Source: Microdochium bolleyi
Taxonomy: Eukaryota; Ascomycota; Sordariomycetes; Xylariales; Microdochiaceae
DNA: 64,000 nt
Direction of reading: 5' to 3'
Assembly: GCA_001566295.1 (NCBI GenBank)
Contig: KQ964248.1
Coordinates: 1,674,001 to 1,738,000, forward strand
Under the pieces are notes generated by a model. The model was given only the letters and a program-made list of their open reading frames with translations, had not been told where the DNA came from and ran no database searches. Position numbers and translations under genes: made by a program. Each line of letters begins with the position of its first letter. Position 1 is the stretch's first letter. Positions 10,133-21,041 of this stretch are shown here, one piece after another.

Positions 10133-11352
10133 TTATCGATAGCCGAATACCGTGACCACGCCAGACGTGCCACTGACGCAGTACTGGTCGCCGAAGCCGT
10201 CCTCGCGCCACGCAAGGCAGCTGAGGACGTTGGTGCGCTCCTTCTCCTTTCCGTCCCGGCCGACTGCCTTCTTGCGCGGCTCGTGCCCGGCCGGCCCCCA
10301 GGGGACGTTGATCCTGGCCCGGACTTCACCGGTCAGGATATCCCAGACCCACAGCCGACCCATCGCTGATGCCGAAGGTGACGAAGGGCCGCCTACGGTC
10401 ATCTCGTCGCCGCACATGACATATCCCTCCTTGCCACCGAGTATGCTCTGCACGCGCAGGTTCTCATTACGGAATTCCGGCGCCTCGTAGGCTCGGAGCA
10501 GGTTGCCATTCTCGCGGTCCATGAGGCGCAGCTTGTTGTCCAGCCCGCCGACGAGCATCGTCTTGGCGTCCTTAGTTAGGCAGACGCTCGTGACGGGAGG
10601 GCCAATGACGTCGGTGGTGCAACGACCCATTCGGACATCGTAGGACCGCACGCGCCCGTCAACGCTGCCGGTGACGATCTCGGGGCCGCGCACAGCGACG
10701 CTCGTGACGCTGTCCTTGGCGTCAGACAGGATCTGCACGGGCTTGAACGAGTTGGACCGGGCGTCCCATATTCGCGCTGTGGCGTCGAGCGAGCCGGACA
10801 CGAGCAGCATGTCGTCCTCGCCGGCGAAAGCGACGCAGTTGATGCGGGACGTGTGGGACTGCTGGTTGCCGCCGAAGCGCCGTAGGGTCTGCGCCGTGGC
10901 CACGTCCCAGAGGAAGACGGAGCGGTCGCCACCGCTCGAGGCGAAGCGCGCGTTGTCGCTCGATATGCTGAGCGAGAGCACCTCGTAGCCGTGCGCGCTG
11001 TAGGTCTGGATCAGCCTGCCCGCGGGAATCGGGGTAGACTGTGTCGAAGCGGCGTCATGCTGGTTAGGGCCGCCCCGGATGTCGTAGGGCTGGATGCCTG
11101 GTTTCCTGGTTACGTATGCCGATGCCGGGTGGACGGGCGTGGTTGGCTGTGGGTTGTACAGCCGTATGGAGCGGTCTGCCGAGCCCGTGAGGATGTACGT
11201 GCCAGGGCTGGCGGAGTATGCCAAAGCATGGATGGGACCTGTAACTTGGATGAGCCGGTGGTTCCTGCATGAAGACTGGAGACCAGGAAACGAGAAAAAT
11301 GCTGACCGTTGGAACCGAGAAGGTGTGATACGGGCTTGTCAGGAAAGGCCAT
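10133..11352 (-). CDS. MORG1/WDR83-like WD40 repeat protein
   Basis: Two exons. Exon 1 (11307-11352, 15 codons, MAFPDKPVSHLLGSN) is joined across a 68-nt intron (GTCAGC donor, TTACAG acceptor) to exon 2 (10133-11238). The join restores LLGSNGPIHALAYSASPG, the first beta strands of the propeller, which a single frame would miss. The 383-residue protein carries about seven WD40 repeats with typical ends (TGSADRSIRLYNP, SSGGDRSVFLWDV, SGSLDATARIWDA, TGSVDGRVRSYDV, VGGLDNKLRLMDR). The repeat order matches MORG1/WDR83, a scaffold in MAPK signalling in animals and a spliceosome-associated protein; its job in filamentous fungi is less clear. A serine-rich insert and a charged insert lie in the last two blades. 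An in-frame ATG 10 codons further upstream (11382) is an alternative start. Confidence 0.85.
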
Positions 11353-11845
11353 CTCGGTGGTCTTGCCTCCACTCCATGTCAAGGGGCTGCCTCGAAGCTG
11401 CGCAGCATGTGCTTGCGATTGTGTAGACTTGGGAGGTCGTCCACCAGACTCGACTGGGTTCGGGAAGCTTCAGCAATGGAGGCTTCGAGGGGACGCCGGG
11501 CGGCACTAAGACAGACGCCGGGCCTGCGCCAAGGGTCCTCAGCCAGCCCCACTGGCGGACCGAGTGACGCGCGCAGAGGGCGGCCCAGAAAAAAAACCAT
11601 TGGCGTTGGAGCTTGCAAGCTCCGAGCAGCGTTCATGTTCGTCACGACGTCTTGCCATACTATACTCTCTACCAGGTCTTTGGCCTGAGCAGCAACTTCG
11701 AGGCCGCCGACTCTGTACGGCTATCCACACTTCCTGTGCCCCTGTCCCTCCGCAAGTCGACAGCGTATACGGCCGCCCCTCATCTCGATCAAGGCTCCCT
11801 TCCGGTCCCGCAGTGTCCAGCAAAAATACCAGCGCCACCGATGCG
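11353..11845. promoter_or_regulatory. Divergent intergenic region between MORG1 and PET127
   Basis: About 490 bases between two divergent starts. It should hold both promoters. The PET127 frame stays open through much of it (from 11564) without an ATG that gives a plausible N-terminus, so I treat it as leader. Confidence 0.45.
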
Positions 11846-14800
11846 ATGCTCCGGTTGACGACGAGATCTGCTCGCCACGCCTCGCATACATACATTTGCA
11901 ACGCGTGCGTCGCCGCCCAGCATGCAGCGAGCCGTATCCCAACATGGACGTCCAGCCCTCTGAGTCGGCTACAGCATGCGCGGCTCCTGACGGGCTCCTC
12001 TCGAAGGCGTGGCGAAGCACCATCTCAGCAGCCCGAAGAGTCCACGCCCTCCAAGGATGATACTGGTGCCGCCCCAGATCCGCCACCGACGAAGGGCAGG
12101 AAGGCCAAGGCAAGCACGACCGCAAAGAGCAAGGCAAAGGCTACGGCGGTGAAGGCGACAGGCAGCAAAAGCTCAAGTCCCGGGTCTCAGACAGTCCCCA
12201 TCACGCCTGCACTCCAAGGCGCGATAGACACATTCAAAAAGGTCCTAGCAGATCAGAAGATCGACCTGGCCCATCTGACCCAGATGCTCGACCAGGAGGC
12301 GTCACCTACGAAACGGAAAAACAAACCCAGCAAAAAGGAAAGAGCGAAGAGAAGATCCAGAGCAGCGAAAGAGGATGACGGCCATTCTGTGGCGAAGCTG
12401 GAAGAAACGTCTGGCGACAAACACAATGACAAGGCAGAGGAAAGTGTCGACGAACAGGGTACAGAACCGAACCTAGAGAAGGGAGCCAAGAAAGGGAACC
12501 AGAGCACCAAAGCATGGAGAACTGCCCTCGAAGCCCAGGTGGCGGCTCGCAAGGCTGAGAGGCAAGCTCAGCAGCAAGCCCGCGGGGCTTCGACTGAGGT
12601 TCCAACAGGGTCGAGTCCAGGGTCGCCATTACCTGAAAAGGCTGAGGCAGGCATAGGCGGTAGTCGACCACACGCACTGGGTATCCCTCTAGGTCATGCG
12701 GAGACATCAGCCAAGGGCAATTTCAAGGGAGATCACAAGGCGGCCGAGCTATCCATATCCACGATCAAATCGGCAGGACTAGAACTGACCCCCATCGACA
12801 AAGTGGCTGTTCCAGTACCTCGTCTATCACATGGTCTCGACAGGGTTCTATTCAACCCAGGCGTATACTTCCTGCAAGATCCGAGGTCTCGGGTGTTCAA
12901 CTTCGATCCATACCTTGCAAACATTATGCCTATCCAGGAGTTCGATTTCAACGCCCTCAAACAATACATTACGTCTTCGAAAGACACCACATTGATAGCC
13001 AAAGCCAAGGCGTACAAAAAGAAGTACACTGGATCGACCTCGAGCATGACTGCCATGCTCAGTCATTTCCATTACCTTTTGTCGTCGTGGCGGCCAGTCA
13101 ATGGCAACATGATGTCTGCTGAATTCAAGCCGGACTCGAAAAGATTTACGAGACTCACCAGGGCCCCCGCCGCTACATTTCTGCACTGGAAAGATGGCTG
13201 TTATGCTATCGACGCTGACAAGGAATTCGACTCTGCCAACATCCTTAGCATGCTGGGAAAGTCGATGGAGAAGCTCTTAACGTTGCCCAAACACAAGTTC
13301 GAGCAGTATCGGCATATCAATTCTGATCAGATTTCGGAAGAAGAGCGCAATGCCGAAGAAGCCTTCCATTACACGGGCTTCCAGGATTTCATGATGCGAT
13401 CCCAGCTCGATGCATACGATAAGAGAATTCCCGGGACTGGAATGTTCGATCTGAAGACTCGAGCCGTGGTGTCGATCCGCATGGATGCGCAAAACTTTCA
13501 AAAAGGTATTGGCTACGAAATTCGCCAGCGCTTCGGGCAGTGGGAATCTTTCGAGAGAGAGTACTACGACATGATCCGTTCTGCCTTTTTAAAGTATTCC
13601 CTCCAAGTCCGTATGGGTCGTATGGACGGAATCTATGTGGCATACCACAACACTCAGAGGATCTTCGGGTTTCAGTATATTTCGATCTCAGAGATGGACT
13701 ATGCCCTGCACGGCACGAGCAACACGACGCTGGGCGATAGGGAGTACAAGCTCAGTCTTACACTTCTGAACCAGCTTCTCGATCGGGCATCAGAACGATG
13801 GCCTGGGCAGTCTTTGAGACTCCACTTTGAGACACGAGAGTCGGTCGTTACTCCTTTCATGTACGTTTTCGCTAGGCCCGTCAAACAAGGCGATATCGAG
13901 GCTGTGCAAAACGCTGGCAAAGCGCAGGTCGAGGAATTCGAAAGATCAATACTAGGTCTGGACAAGAAGGCAGACTCTGGAGAACCTCAATCGACCGAGC
14001 CTACCGACGATAGTGCTCCAATCTCTCAGAGTCAGGGCGAAGAAGTAGAACAGCAGGTCGAAGACTCGTCATCCGAGGCGGATACGCAGCGCCTTTCTGT
14101 TTGGAATGAGGTTCAGGAGATGGTTGAGGACGCAATGAGCGATGAAGAACAGGGCATGAGTTCAGTACGGGAGGCGATCCAAAATGCACTCGAAGAAAGC
14201 TCTCTTCTCGGCGTTGAATCGACTTCCGAGGCCCGTCAGTACATTGACGCACTGATCACCGCCATTACTGGTGTCCAGCCCCAAACCTCGGACGCGCCCA
14301 AGGACGACGTTGAAGAGGAACAGCAGGACACGGGCACGGGTACGGTAGCGACCAACACGGAGACAACATCGCCCCCCGCTTCGGCACATGTCGCTCTAGA
14401 GGACAATACGTTGGCAGATACCGACAACAACACACCAGTCCCCGAGGGGCCCGACACAGCACATGATGCAACCTCCTCACAAGTGAATGCAGTTACAGAC
14501 GAGGCCACTGCAACACCAAATGAGGAAGTCGTTAGTGCCAACGAGGATGTAGACGACATCAAGCGTGGCTCCCTGGCCAGACCTTCCCTTGCTCCCTTGA
14601 AGGATTTGATCACGCTCAGCGCCCAACGCATCCAGGAGCGTCCTGCGGCAGACATCCCAGATGAAGGCTCGGATGAGAATCTCCCGAAGTTGAAGGTCTT
14701 TGAGGAGATCTTGAGACAGATGATAATGGAAGCGAAGGCAGGGAGCTCTGTGGCAGAGAGCAACAGTGCTCTGGCCGAAGCCAGCAGTACCGACGACGTG

Positions 14801-15472
14801 AATTCTCACGACGCGTCTACGGCCACGCAGGTTGCTAAGGAGGACGGTCATGCGGATCCGGAGCCCCTCCCTGCAGACGGGCAATTCGATCTTCTTGGCA
14901 TGGTTCTCACCATCAAGAACAAGGTCAACGGTGCGTATGTCGAGCGTCCGAACGACCTCACGCGCTCCGATTCGTGGGACGTCGAGTACAACATCGAGGA
15001 GCTACCCGACGAGCGCGCGCATCGGCTGTACAGTATGTGCTTGGAGCGGCGGCGGACGATTTTCCGGGGCCTCCGCGACAAGACCGACTTCGAGGACATC
15101 TTTGGTGGCGCTCTAGCGCGCAGTACGAACAAGGGCGCGGACTTCCGCAAGAAGGAGATCGCTCGCGCCAAGAAGATGCCAGTGAACGTGTACGACATCC
15201 CCCGCCCTCTCAGCTACAGAAGGGTCTTTGGGGACATCGAGGCTAGAGCAGCGTCCGCGCTCCCTTCGAGCAGGCCCAGTGGCGGCGCTACAGCCACTGG
15301 TCAGCGGACACGTAGGTCGCTGCGCAAGCGGCCAGCAGGAACAGGGCTTGGGAAGCCGAAGAGCCTTTCAGACAGTAAAAAGAAGGACGGGCAGCCAGCG
15401 GCAAAGTCCAAGGACAAGGCAAAATCAAGAACGAGGCCGAAGCCGAAAGCTGAGCCCAAGTCGACATCATAA
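11846..15472 (+). CDS. PET127: Mitochondrial RNA-processing protein PET127
   Basis: Single exon, 1,208 residues from the ATG at 11846. The frame is open for 94 codons upstream, but this Met starts a classic mitochondrial targeting sequence (MLRLTTRSARHASHTYICN, rich in Arg, Ser and Thr, no acidic residues). A Lys/Ala/Ser-rich linker is followed by the Pet127 domain at about residues 310-670: LSHGLDRVLFNPGVYFLQDP, FNFDPYLANIMP, then FMMRSQLDAYDKRIPGTGMFDLKTRA, whose Asp...Asp-x-Lys arrangement fits the PD-(D/E)XK nuclease-like fold to which the family has been assigned. A second conserved block (LLGMVLTIKNKVNGAYV, about 1015-1075) is separated by a long acidic low-complexity insert, making the protein much longer than yeast Pet127 (about 800 aa). 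Family role: mitochondrial RNA processing and stability, membrane-associated. The tail is Lys/Arg-rich. Confidence 0.92.
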   Translation: MLRLTTRSARHASHTYICNACVAAQHAASRIPTWTSSPLSRLQHARLLTGSSRRRGEAPSQQPEESTPSKDDTGAAPDPPPTKGRKAKASTTAKSKAKATAVKATGSKSSSPGSQTVPITPALQGAIDTFKKVLADQKIDLAHLTQMLDQEASPTKRKNKPSKKERAKRRSRAAKEDDGHSVAKLEETSGDKHNDKAEESVDEQGTEPNLEKGAKKGNQSTKAWRTALEAQVAARKAERQAQQQARGASTEVPTGSSPGSPLPEKAEAGIGGSRPHALGIPLGHAETSAKGNFKGDHKAAELSISTIKSAGLELTPIDKVAVPVPRLSHGLDRVLFNPGVYFLQDPRSRVFNFDPYLANIMPIQEFDFNALKQYITSSKDTTLIAKAKAYKKKYTGSTSSMTAMLSHFHYLLSSWRPVNGNMMSAEFKPDSKRFTRLTRAPAATFLHWKDGCYAIDADKEFDSANILSMLGKSMEKLLTLPKHKFEQYRHINSDQISEEERNAEEAFHYTGFQDFMMRSQLDAYDKRIPGTGMFDLKTRAVVSIRMDAQNFQKGIGYEIRQRFGQWESFEREYYDMIRSAFLKYSLQVRMGRMDGIYVAYHNTQRIFGFQYISISEMDYALHGTSNTTLGDREYKLSLTLLNQLLDRASERWPGQSLRLHFETRESVVTPFMYVFARPVKQGDIEAVQNAGKAQVEEFERSILGLDKKADSGEPQSTEPTDDSAPISQSQGEEVEQQVEDSSSEADTQRLSVWNEVQEMVEDAMSDEEQGMSSVREAIQNALEESSLLGVESTSEARQYIDALITAITGVQPQTSDAPKDDVEEEQQDTGTGTVATNTETTSPPASAHVALEDNTLADTDNNTPVPEGPDTAHDATSSQVNAVTDEATATPNEEVVSANEDVDDIKRGSLARPSLAPLKDLITLSAQRIQERPAADIPDEGSDENLPKLKVFEEILRQMIMEAKAGSSVAESNSALAEASSTDDVNSHDASTATQVAKEDGHADPEPLPADGQFDLLGMVLTIKNKVNGAYVERPNDLTRSDSWDVEYNIEELPDERAHRLYSMCLERRRTIFRGLRDKTDFEDIFGGALARSTNKGADFRKKEIARAKKMPVNVYDIPRPLSYRRVFGDIEARAASALPSSRPSGGATATGQRTRRSLRKRPAGTGLGKPKSLSDSKKKDGQPAAKSKDKAKSRTRPKPKAEPKSTS

Positions 15473-16283
15473 ATGTTTCCGATAAGGACGAAGGAGGACG
15501 ACGAGGATGAGAACTCTCTGCGGCCCATGTATGATATTCATGTATACAACTCAAGGAGAGGACGAAGGGGCCTTACGATATTTCCTGTACACTATAATGA
15601 CCGACTAAGCAACGATAGAAGGAGGAAGGAATGTATGATGAGCCTCAAGCTGTGTAACGCTCATGTCTGTGGGGAGACTGTATCTAGCTGGCTCTGATAT
15701 GATCATAGTGATTAAGGAACCATATACGGTGCTCATGAAGGATCGAGTCTTGGAAAAAGACAAAGGGATACCAGAGGGAAGCACGTTGTAGATTCCAGGC
15801 TTCACTCCACCTTGCCCGCGTCGAAACCCCCAAGACATAGACACAACATGATACTTCACTCAATAATTGTCATCGCGCATGAGGTGATCGTTTGAGGGAG
15901 AGATAAATTGTAGGAGTATATTGGAAGTGTGGTCTGGGTATATTGTCTATTAAAGGCCAAAAGATGAAAGTACGGCCAACGCTCATGAAAATGGAAAGTA
16001 TCGCTGATGCTGTGTGATTCCTTGAATGCCCTTGACTAAAGTACCTCCTGGTCATCTCTTCATGCTCATGCCACGTTTGCCACGGCCGCTCGTTCAGTCG
16101 AAATGAAGGTGGATATGTGATGTCCATGTGCAAAAAGTAGCAAAGCATGCAGAGATGATGGTCATGAGTCGTGATGCTTGATAATAGGTGAAGTAAGATC
16201 GTGAAAAATGTTGTGTCGGAGAGCTAAGAATTGAACAGAAGGATCATTTGGCGCCATCGTTTGGCGCTGTGGCCAATGTATTG
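15473..16283. other. Convergent 3' intergenic region, about 0.8 kb
   Basis: Lies between the PET127 stop and the stop of the PH-domain gene; AT-richer than the coding flanks. Presumably two long 3' untranslated regions. No frame worth calling. Confidence 0.5.
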
Positions 16284-18206
16284 CTAAAGGAAGCCGCCCT
16301 CGCTGTTGCCAAATACTCGGCTGCCACGCCAGCTCTTCTGACAGTTGGCGTCACGCTCGTTGGGTGTGCCGCGGGCATGCGTGCCGATGCGTGGGGATGT
16401 GGGATGACTTTCAACCTCGTTGTCCCCATGGTTGCTGTTGCTGCCGCCACTGACATTGCTTTGGACAATGAGCAAGCTGCTGCTACTGCTCAGCCTCTTC
16501 GAAAAGTCATTCAGGCTCAATCGTTTGACGCTGGATGTGGAGTCGCGTGTCTCAGCATGCGGCCGAGCCGACTGAATGTCTGGCATCTTTGGCGTTGCGT
16601 GGTTAGGGATGGTAACATGTAGTGGTGAGGCGGAAGAAGGCGTGTGAGTCGAGCTGCGCGGACTCATTGGGGGCCTGTTTCGTGGGTGCGCAGTGTGCGG
16701 GCGCAATATAGAAGGATTCTCAGCCAGTTGTGCCTCGTGGAAGCTGAGAGACGATCGAGACACATGACGAGAACGTGAAGCATGATTCAGACTGTGACGG
16801 TGAGTCGCATACGCCGGAACCCTCGAATGGGGGGCGATCGGGCTGTATGTCGCATGATCCATCTCATGTGCAAAGTTGTCGCCATCGCTGTCTTCTTCTG
16901 GAATCTGGTCCCCAGCCATACTGTCTGCATCGCTTTCGTCGTCGTCCCAGGTGCTCTGTGGGGCCTCTCTTATGGTTGCGGAGTCTCTCTGACGGGTGTC
17001 GCGTCTATCTTCAGCTTCGCGCATAAGAGCTTCGAACCTGGCCAATGAACTAAGCTTTTCCTCTCCAGGCACACTCGTATCAGCTCCAGGAATGCAGCGC
17101 ATCGAAAAAGCTCTGTCCAAGATGGTCTCGCGTGCTCCGGGAGGAGAATTCGAGTCAGCCCCAACAGGCAACATCGACTGTGACGGGCCCATGCTGGCTC
17201 TTGTGCGAATAGGCGATCCCAAAGTCGAAGACCTGCCTTGCGCGGACGTCCAACCCTCGATGAACTCGTCGGGATAGTCGACCACCGTTGTCGCCGGAGA
17301 AGGGATGTCGCTAGGATAAACAGGAGTGTAGTCATGGGTATTCGATGCGTTCTGGGTGCTGGAGCTGTTGTGAGATGAGGAGATGTCACTGCGGCGCGAC
17401 CGCAGACTTGGCGAGTCAGAGCTGTAAGAAGTGTGCATTGGCCTAGCCGAGCCCGCAGGGCGTGCGTGCATGGAGGAACGTGTCGCCGGACTGAACGGGT
17501 TGATGAAGGACGGCGAGGTCGGACTGATTGGGCTGATGGGATACCGGTCAGGCATGCCCGGCTGCACGAAGCTCTGCAGGTATCGAGCCCACTCCGTCAA
17601 CGAAAGCGCTGGGTCTTCGGCAGCGAGTCTGAACCAGAGCGTGGTAGGGCCGGACTCTTTCGAACTCGTCAGGCCAGCAGTTCTACTGGATCTCCTTTTG
17701 CGAAGTTTGTCCGCTGCGGGATCTGGCAATATTTGTATGGTAAGAGTCGGAAGAATCGGGCCTTGCTTGCGGTGGGCAAGCATCTGAACATGACACTCGG
17801 CGATGGTTGCCAGGGAATATTGCTGAACAGGTTCGCTATCATCCTGCACAACCGCCTTCAATCAGCAAATAATCCAGTTCGACCCGTAGGGGGTCCTTCC
17901 GCAGATTGGTCGTCATACCTTTGACTTGTATATAGACAGAAATGTGCTGCTGGCCTGGTCAACCAACGAGGACGGCTTTTCCCTGAGGGCACGCCCACTG
18001 GTGTCCTTTGCACGGCCAAGGCGATCTCCAGTCTTCTGCTTGGTATCCCGCTGAAGTCCGCCAATGACAACATAACGGGTCTAGACGACGGCCGCGTTGT
18101 TAGTCCATGAACACTGCTGGCGAGTAAGGTAACCTCGACTGACCTTCCACAGAGCTCGGCCCAGGATGGTCCCCCGGTCTGGGGGGATCGTGAGATAGCC
18201 TTCCAT
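16284..18206 (-). CDS. PH-domain protein with long serine-rich tail
   Basis: Three exons read by splice consensus: 18144-18206 (21 codons, MEGYLTIPPDRGTILGRALW...), 17919-18080 and 16284-17843, across introns of 63 and 75 nt (GTCAGT and GTATGA donors). The joined N-terminus reads as a pleckstrin-homology domain: EGYLTIPPDRG, then KTRYVVIGG (strands 1-2), SSTFLSIYKSKDDSEPVQQY (strands 3-4), SLATIAECHVQML, LTIQIL, LWFRLAAEDPALSLTEWARYLQ with the C-terminal helix Trp. An Arg-rich loop sits between strands. The remaining ~400 residues are Ser/Pro-rich, probably disordered and phosphorylated, ending GNSEGGFL. Total 594 residues. Expected role: binding phosphoinositides or proteins at membranes; partner unknown. 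The large exon alone has no Met start and begins mid-domain, which supports the two upstream exons. Confidence 0.8.
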
Positions 18207-20976
18207 GGTCGCCGACTTGTGCTGTGCTTGTTGGTTCGAGACGAGCAAAGGGCCTAATCAGAGTAGTGGCGACGCCGAGGGGAAGTCGTGGCCAACAGAG
18301 GGCATGCGAGGCAGTCGGCTGAAGAGGATGGGTACTAGTCGGGAGAGCTTCATGAGCACCAAGGTATCTGCTGGGTGGTTGACCCGAGGCGGTATCTGAA
18401 GCAGGCGGGCGGAAGGGCCTCGTGGGTGGACTTGGGATGAAGCGTCGGCTCGTGGTGGCGGGACGCAAGCACAATAAGCAAGCGAGGGTGGTGTTGCCGC
18501 TGGGCAGGTGTGGAGGGCATGGAAAGTTTAAAGGAGAGGTCTTGACGATGGGGAGGGGGGGCAGGAAGTGGCGCTGGTGCCAAGTGGGCACATGAGTCTC
18601 TAAGAGCATGTCCGTCGGACGGGGCCCTGGCAGGCAACCCTTGGGAAGGGCGCCAGGCAGGCTCTTCCCCTGAACACCTCGCAACTCTCGACAGGGCCCT
18701 GCAGCACACCACCACCTTGGCATCACGGACGGCCGGCCACCTCGCCTCGAGGCTCACCGTTGCTCTCCGATTGCGAACCGGAACAACGAGCGGCCAGAAC
18801 AAGAAAGCAAACCAGGTGCCGGCCCACGACGGCGCGGCCGGGCAGCACGAGCACGAGCACGTGAGCCTGTGCCCTGAGGCGTCAGACCTGTCGTCATCTT
18901 CGTCGTCTCCTCCGGGTTTGACACACCACGAGTCTTGTGCCTGGACAGCATCATCAGCCCCGGCCGACATTCCATCCTGCCGAGAGCCGTCTCTCGTCTG
19001 CTCGGCGTCGTCGCCATGCTGCCGGTGTCATGGACGCACACCGAGGCCAGCCCTTCGTAAGCCGAAACTGTGTACCTAAGGTCTGTATGGGTGTCCTCGG
19101 CCTCGGAGCTGGCTCGCGCCACCGCCTGTCAGCTGTGGGAGAAGGCCCTTACTGCGTCCGGCCTAAGGTAAGATTGCAGATGGATGGAACGTGGGCCGAA
19201 TGTTCTGCGGCTGGCCCTCGTGGCATTCAGAGCTGGGTCCACGCGAGCTGCCGACACCCCTCGCCCCCGGCCTTCTCCAGTCCCGCGCTCCACCTGGCAA
19301 TCTTCAGTGCTTTGCTGCACCCACTGCGTCGCTGGCACAGGCCACGGAATACCACGACCCAGTCAGCATGCCTGCCGTCCCATCTCCAGCTGTGTGTCCC
19401 CTGCCCCAGCACAGGGCATGGGCCTGTACCTTGCTTGCCTTGGGCTGTGCCTGAGACTCGAGTCAAGCCGCTCCGCCAAGGTCGTCGTCTTTGATCTGTC
19501 ATGATCGCCAGGGTGCTGTTCGGTTGCCTTGCCAAAGACTGCAGGCTTGAACTATTGCTTCTCGGTACAGAGTAAATCCATCGCAAGCCGGCCGAGTCGG
19601 AGCTCACAATCTTCTTGCAGTGCCCCCGCACAGATGCAAAAAGGCGTTGCCAGCGATAATGCCCTCTGGTGTTCCTGTAATGGACTCGAGGACGCGCGGT
19701 GCACATGGTACCCTGGTCATGTGGTGCAGGAAACCACCACGTTGTGGCAGGCCTGTCTGCCAAATACCAGCTTGAGACAGGATGGCTCTCTTGCATCGAG
19801 GTCCAGGCTTTCTGCCGTGTCGTGTAGCTACTGTGCTTCTCGTCTCGCCGATCAGGATTTTGCAATAAAGTCCTTCAGCGCTGTCGACATGTCCCGGCAT
19901 ACTAGAGCGAGTAGACCCGCAACAATTACCCATGGCTGTGCGTGATGGTAGCCGGGCATGTTCTTGTTACCAGGTCGATCAATGCACATCCGGGCGGAGA
20001 TACGAACAAGCACCGGGATCGACCACCAGTGGTCTACGAACCTTCGCATCTCGAACCAGATTCGGCAGTGGGGAATGGTACTGGTACTCCATCCGGAGTA
20101 GCTGAGCGCAGTAGAGTTACCCGTAACTACACCACGGCCTGGTTAAGCACTGGCGACGATATGTGTTCAGTGAGGCCTGAGCAATTGGCAACATGATTCA
20201 CCTCGACTCGACGGAAGACTCTCACTTCAGGGGATTATTTGCTTCAGATGAGGGCGATGGACAGCACTGCCTCCGTCATAGCCGCCCGACCGAGAGGCTG
20301 CTCCTGCACAATAGCACCCCTGACTCTCGGCAGCATACCGATTACAATCGCTTATGCGCGACATAGTTCACGACGATCTCCACATCCTGACTCCAGACGA
20401 CAATGGTCGGAGCATGCGCCTCATCCTTCTCAGCTTTCAAGGTTGACGAGTATGTGGCTGGTCTGGGTTGATAAGAGATATGCCATTTCTGGGAGGAAGC
20501 TCATGACACGGCGAAGCCCAAGTCGCCTCACGACAGAGTCCTGCTGGCGTGGAGCACCAGGAGCGGACCATTGCAACTCGCGATGCATGAGCACTCAGCC
20601 TCTGCCGTGCTGGCGCGGGGAATGCTTCTCACACGGCCGTCAAAGAGCGGCAGTAGCGTGCAGCAGCCTCGGCGATCCTGCGACCCCGATCAGATGGCTG
20701 CGGCGCACGCCGTCCGGGATCAGGGTCCGAGAATCCGATCGCCCAAGGGGGTGCAGGCGAGGCAGGTTCAGCTCGTGTGCCGTCTTGTTCCCTTAGCGCC
20801 GCGGCCGCCGAGCTGGGCCGCGAGCGCGCACGCGCGGGCCGTCACCTCACTAATGGTTTTGTCCGACGAAAAAGTTTCGAGCTTGAGCACGCTAAGAGAT
20901 GATAATCTGGTTTGGCTTGTCGAGCCCCTCTGGAGTCTGCACGAGCCACGAGGGAGGACAGACCTACCTACTGAAA

Positions 20977-21041
20977 GGGGAAAACGCAACAACAAGGGGA
21001 AAACGCAACAACAAGGGGAAAACGCAACAACAAGGGGAAAA
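20977..21041. repeat. Tandem repeat, 19-bp unit, 3 full copies plus 8 bases
   Basis: Unit GGGGAAAACGCAACAACAA occurs at 20977-20995, 20996-21014 and 21015-21033 without mismatch, then GGGGAAAA begins a fourth copy that breaks off. Perfect identity suggests recent expansion. Confidence 0.95.

Noticed and set aside
11222..11224. Non-ATG start for the MORG1 gene
   Set aside because: A TTG start would cut the first WD40 strand. The ATG exon at 11307-11352 restores it through a good splice pair.
17844..17861. Start of the PH-gene large frame at 17861
   Set aside because: The codon is TTG, preceded directly by a stop, and lies inside the proposed intron; protein continuity supports the upstream exons instead.
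18100..18970. Overlapping 206-208-aa minus-strand frames upstream of the PH gene
   Set aside because: Pro/Arg/His-rich composition, no motif, and two frames compete over the same bases; likely leader and promoter DNA.
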